A program made the position numbers and the translations under genes. The notes under the pieces were generated by a model. It had not been told where the DNA came from. It was given only the letters and a program-made list of their open reading frames with translations, and did no database searches. Shown here piece by piece: positions 58,643 through 64,000 of a stretch of DNA of 64,000 bases. Source of the DNA: Epiperipatus broadwayi (lineage: Eukaryota; Onychophora; Udeonychophora; Euonychophora; Peripatidae); NCBI GenBank assembly GCA_028023455.1, contig JAQFVV010000027.1, forward strand, positions 7,251,845-7,315,844, given 5' to 3'. Numbering within the stretch: the first letter of the stretch is position 1; each line of letters begins with the position of its first letter.

Positions 58643-61600
58643 CACACTTCATCAATAATGATTATTATTTTAAAAGTAAAAGATAGCTAGGTTCAGTCTA
58701 ATTAAATAGCACTATTAATTTCACAAATTATCATTAAAGTGCTCAAACACCACATTTTTATTAACAAATAATCATGTATTTAAAATACACTAAAATGTGA
58801 ATTCTCTCTTCTATAGTGATGCTCTTAGAAATCGTCATTATCACATCTAAAATGTTTTAGTAAACAAAAGTGATATGTTCTTGCATACATATGAAATAAA
58901 ATATGGTCATGATAAAAAGGAGATTTTGCATATGATTTAAATATAAATGATCACTTTCATTATGCTCTCAAACCACCTACTTTTTTGGAAGAAATATTTC
59001 TGAGGACATTCTGCAGCATTTTTGATATGGCCAAATGCTGACAAACATTCAGAAAATACAGTGAAAACTATTTTGTTATTTACTTATTGAGAATTTGTAA
59101 GATGGATATAAAATTAATATTTTGCTAGAATTTTCTATCATAAACATTAACATCCTGTGATTAGTTAAGAATCTCATTTAGAAGTACTTGCATAATTGGC
59201 CAAGACTATAGATATTACGATATCCATAGATAATTTTTTTTTCAATACATTATTACAAAACATTGAGGTATGTGCTATTAGAACAGGAGAAGACAGAAGG
59301 TTTTCTGTTTATTGATATTTCATTGGACAATTCAATTTCATTAAAATTTGCTTCAAAATTTTTTTTATTGTGACTTAAGTGTTGAAAATAGCTCTAGATT
59401 AATATATGTTAAATGAAAAAAGTTATAAATTTGATAAAATTTGAAGATTTAAAATTATTTATCTAGAATTCTTAAAGTACAACCGATGTCAATTGCGATC
59501 TATTTTGAAATTATGTATTAATTCCACAGATTTGGATCTTACAAAGATTCATTAGATATTAAAAAAGGAGATATGTTGTATTACTAACATATTGGGCTGA
59601 TTTTTGACTTGATGGAAGAACATGCAATTAATAATTGTCTGTAATAATATGTATTATCAGTTTGTCTTTCATGATAAATCCATTTTTTTTAAAAGCTGTA
59701 GATTAATTCTGTTACACGAACTGCTAAAATCATTTAGGACTTGACCCCATCACTCAAAAACAATTTGGGACTGTTTAGAAATGATGAAAATTTCTTAAAA
59801 ATGTAAGGAACTGATGATACCTTATTAATCAAGGATCAACACATATCAATTTTACATTTACTCTTTATAATAGAATTAATATGGTGCTGAATTAATATGT
59901 GATCTACCATGGTCAATTTCTATCATGCAGTGGTAAATTTTTCAAATGAAAGACTGATTGATAAGTAACTAAAATATACAATGGTCATATTGATTGGGAC
60001 AAATATAGATACAAAATAGCATTAAAACAATAAATTAAATTATGATATACAACATAGGTTTTTATCTGTATAAAAGAAGAATAAAATAAAATAATTTGTA
60101 ATCAAGTTTGCAATTCATTTTCAGTATAATGGAAATTCAAATGGTATAAGAAATATTTACCATAGGCAGAACTGATCTAAGAAAATGCAAGGCCTGGAAC
60201 TATGTTTTATGCAGGATTTCTTTTACATATTTATCAAAAATACTGAGATTTAAAATACACATCAGGCCAATCATGTTGAGGGCCATAATCTAACCGCCCC
60301 GTTCCCGCATCTCCACTTCCCCCAAAATAAATATAATATAGTGAAAATCACCTAACCGGGTTCTAGCTCTAATAATTAATGAAATATTCAATTAAATGCT
60401 TTACTAGCTCAAGTTTCTTAAAATTAACTTAGGTTCTGTTTTAAACTAACTCAAATAAATATTCAGGAATTCATGAGACTAGAAGTGGAAATACGGGTGA
60501 CAAGATAGATTACATTGAGACAATATCCCACAGGATACCACCTCAATGGCATAAGAACACTATCCCCCCTTATACTACTATTACACATAATAACTACATA
60601 GTATTCTTATGACTTCCGCAACTTCTAATCACTAAGACTCATTTAACAATTAAAGTATTAATCTTTTATCTCTAATAATAATAATAGTAATCATCTAGCT
60701 CAAATGAAATAATCTCAGGTTCTTAAATTTATTCATATGTTAATAAACATATGGTAGCAAAATATGATAAGGGATTTTATGTCATAATCTACTACTCTGC
60801 AATTAGATTAATAATAAAACAATAATAATCACAATCTTCATTGCTTAATCCAACTAGTACAGCTTTTCTTTCATCGCAAATTTATAACCGTAATAAATTA
60901 GTTAATAATCTAATATCCCCTTTTTTATCTTTAAGTAATAAAATAAATTAATAAGTGGCAGTGTTTAGATAATCTGATAAATAAAGCAAGTGGCAACTAA
61001 TAGCATATAATTTAGCAAAATATTATGATAATGGATTGATGACCAGTAACGCAATGCAATTTTATAATTATTTAATTATAAGAACATCAATAAATATTTA
61101 AGATTAAACATACTTCTCTATTTATCTTTTGTGCAAACAATCATATACTTAGTTTAATGGTTGTGAACATACCCTGTGAATTCATGCAATGATGTAGAGA
61201 AAACAAAACTCAGACACAAGTTTTAATAAACAAATTTTAAAATTTTATTAACATCAATAAAAATAAATAAAACAAACAAATCCATCTACATCTATTTACA
61301 AGGGATATCCTCATTTTTCTTTACACTACAATAGCTGAATTATACACATTTATATTTCTTTTATCGTTAATTAAACTTATTATGCCTTTTAAAAGTTATT
61401 TATTTATTTCTCATTAGGTTTATCATATCACTTATTTTAACTATTTTATGGGTAACACCATTCTTTACCTTTTAATATTAAAGTTACTGTATTATAAATT
61501 ATCTATGTGGATAAACATCATTTATAACATCATAATTTTACAATCAATATGGTTTTTAAAAGAAAATTACATTTTCTTGTAACTTTATATAAGTCACTCC

Positions 61601-64000
61601 GCATATTATTCAAATATTATTATTACTTTTAACGTTTGTTCTCCAATGCTCGTAAACTATAATACGTTTATTCCATAAGCCATACTCATGTATAATACTA
61701 TAACACGGGTTTAATTATCACCTGTTACAGTTTCACATATACTATAATTATCGAATGTTATTGTATTTTTTAAATATGCAATACTTATATTTTTTAAAAT
61801 ATAATTAACAATAAGAAAACGTGAAATTATATTTAATATTTTTGTATATTTCTATTTGGATATACTTTTATAAAATTATAGTTCATTTCTTAAAAGGAAT
61901 TAAAATAATTCTCTAACTCCTTCCCTTCTTAGGATATCTGCATCTTTCTTTCAATAATCATAATCTACTCTTCGTTAACACTTAACTATTCTTATTCCAA
62001 ATAATAGCATGACATACATTCTAAAATATCTATTGTTTCCCTTTTAATAGACTTATCATATAACGATGTAGTTGCAAGAAATACAGATAAAGATAGCGAA
62101 AGATGTATAGGATATCGGGAAAATAGATAGATAACTTATCCGCAATATACTTCAAAAATGTATGGAACAGTGTGAATAGGTCCGACATTCATTGTCTAAT
62201 AACCTTGGCGATAAGCATGATGTGGCAGCTATTTACTCAGCTTTACCAAACATCTAGTACGACTCACAAGAAATATATAAAATACCACTGTCCAAGACAA
62301 CATGTGTACCAGTCATAGGGCTTTGTTAACTACGCTGATTAACATCTAAAACTACCTATTATTTCACTCCCTGTAGCATCCTAGTTTTTAATACATCCTC
62401 TTGGTTTCCGAATCACCACGTACTACCAAGTCACTACCCAAACTATCTCTCGAGATTTTTACTGTATCCAACATCGATAAAATACTAACTACTTTTTAAA
62501 AACAATAAACAAAATTCGCTAATATAAAAACATTTCCCTATTCCATAAGAACAATTTGTCTTGCTTTATTACACTGTAGGTTCAACATCTACGTTTTGTT
62601 AAAATAACATTTAAATATCCCAATCGGAAAATTAACAGAAAATATCACATAACCATCGGTTATATTGAACTATATTAATAACACATAAAATGATTATCGT
62701 ATGCATATTTTTAAAAATCTAATCACATCTCAAAGTGTTTTAGAGTGTTGTTTTCAAAAATGCGTTTTACAACAATAATAACAATAAAACTTTTGCGCTA
62801 CATTCATTCGATTCTCAGCTGATCTAAATAAATAAAACATACATTATATATCATTAATAATTATAAATGTTACCAAAAACAATCTTTATCTTCCTATCAG
62901 AGTTCGTAGTAGGTTTCTTTCTCTTCGAGCATCGCAAATATACAAATTTCCACATACATACAATTTTATTTTAAAATTCAAAATCAAAACATATTATTTC
63001 ATATAATGTTATATCATGAATTAATGTATTTTGTTTTCCCTATCGCTATCTAAAACTTAATGTTTAACTTAGATTAGTAAAGAAAATAATTCAAACCATA
63101 ATCACATATTTTTCTGACGGTAAATCTTGGTTAGTCCCATAATATTTATTATTTCTTCTTTTGTCCGAATGTTCTCCTTTATGCTTATTAAAGTTTTAAA
63201 TAAATTAGTTCATTTAATAAACTGTTTAGACGATCTTTAGTTTTAGTGTTTAATCCAAAATTATTAGAAAACATTTTATTTAGTTATCCCACGAAGCTTT
63301 TTAATGTTCTGGCGAATATTACCTCGGCGCGTTGATGCATCTTTATTTCTAGTTAAACTACAATTATTTAATAATTACGGTACCAATTGCATTTTCCATG
63401 GATCCAATATTTTATATTTCTCTTCTGTAAAATTTTTTTTTTTCTTTAGGCAAGTGTTTTCCTTGGTAAACTTCACTTTCATTCATTATTATTTTATATA
63501 CACTACTTTCGATCTTTAACTATTTTCTAGAGTATTTTCTCAAGTCATCTTAAAGAAAGCAATTCAAACTATTTCAATATTAAAATTCCTTTTGTCCATT
63601 TATTCTTATACGAATAATACTTATTTTTATTTTCCATTATCTTCATTAACTTTGCGCACAATGTCCTTTCATTGATTTTATACGCACGAAAACAGCTTTC
63701 ATAGTGATACGCTATATAAACTATATCAACGAATAATATTAACATATTTGGAACATTATAAAATTTACAACTTGGTTTTAAGAATCTATCCATTTTCTAT
63801 TGAAAACTCCGATTATATTTCGATAGAATCCACTGGCAGGTTACTGTAAAGTTAGTGAAACATTACTATGAAAAACTTTTTTTTAAAACATTTTATTCTA
63901 AGATTCTCTTCGGATGATTTTTAAATTGTCAGTTGGTTTCTTTCAAAGATATTATTAAAATTATAATAAAATTGACTAATAAATTGAAGAAAAAAAAATT
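58643..64000. other. AT-rich region, no gene recognised
   Basis: Five kilobases without supported coding sequence. A C-rich patch at 60280-60320 (CCGCCCCGTTCCCGC) stands out, as does a balanced patch at 60490-60580. Neither shows frames or repeat partners I can confirm. Frames at 63304-63519 and 63569-63793 have no recognisable content. Confidence 0.4.

Noticed and set aside
60260-61240. Possible LTR retrotransposon end
   Set aside because: C-rich patch and a poly-A-signal-like region were suggestive, but no paired LTR, primer-binding site or coding sequence was found.

Overview
The window looks like A+T-rich (roughly 70% by eye) nuclear DNA from an invertebrate animal. There are no operons, Shine-Dalgarno-type start sites or dense genes. 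Most recognisable sequence is retroelement debris: RTE-type and L1/Tx1-like LINEs, CR1/Jockey-like LINEs, a Penelope-like element (PLE) with a GIY-YIG nuclease, and short tRNA-derived SINEs. A mollusc, possibly a cephalopod, would fit this mixture, but no gene here settles it.

Layout. 0.1-8.5 kb: RTE tails flank a long degenerate LINE (family C, minus strand, about 2515-7470) that carries two younger insertions. One (3541-4261) is a palindrome with 289-bp arms around a tRNA-like core. The other (4961-5860) holds a further inverted repeat. 8.5-13.6 kb is mostly unannotated; it has a possible first exon near 9.15 kb, a 476-bp tandem duplication (10152-10951) and an old LINE fragment near 11.8 kb. 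13.7-20.5 kb is a clear nest: an apparently full-length L1/Tx1-like LINE (family A, 14953-20111, minus strand) sits between two 16-bp target-site copies inside an older LINE (family D, plus strand). 20640-21347 (minus) encodes a secreted two-domain immunoglobulin-like protein, the best candidate host gene. 22-29 kb is a field of decayed RTE pieces. 29.0-32.9 kb holds an RTE reverse transcriptase remnant, a fairly well preserved family-C fragment and an ORF1 remnant. 35.7-41.8 kb holds more RTE pieces and a second family-D copy. 45.6-48.6 kb is the PLE (minus strand), abutting a 5'-truncated relative of LINE A (family B, 48.66-50.92 kb, plus strand). 51-64 kb is mostly AT-rich DNA with microsatellites, hairpins and a SINE relic.

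LINEs A and B encode what retrotransposition needs: A has a zinc-knuckle ORF1 protein, an APE-type endonuclease, a YMDD reverse transcriptase and a C-terminal CCHC motif. Many of their reading-frame breaks, and those of the PLE and family C, fall in homopolymer runs. Hairpins flanked by CTGA-type and GAAA boxes occur at the PLE 3' side and in both small palindromic insertions, which suggests that the palindromes are non-autonomous relatives of PLEs.
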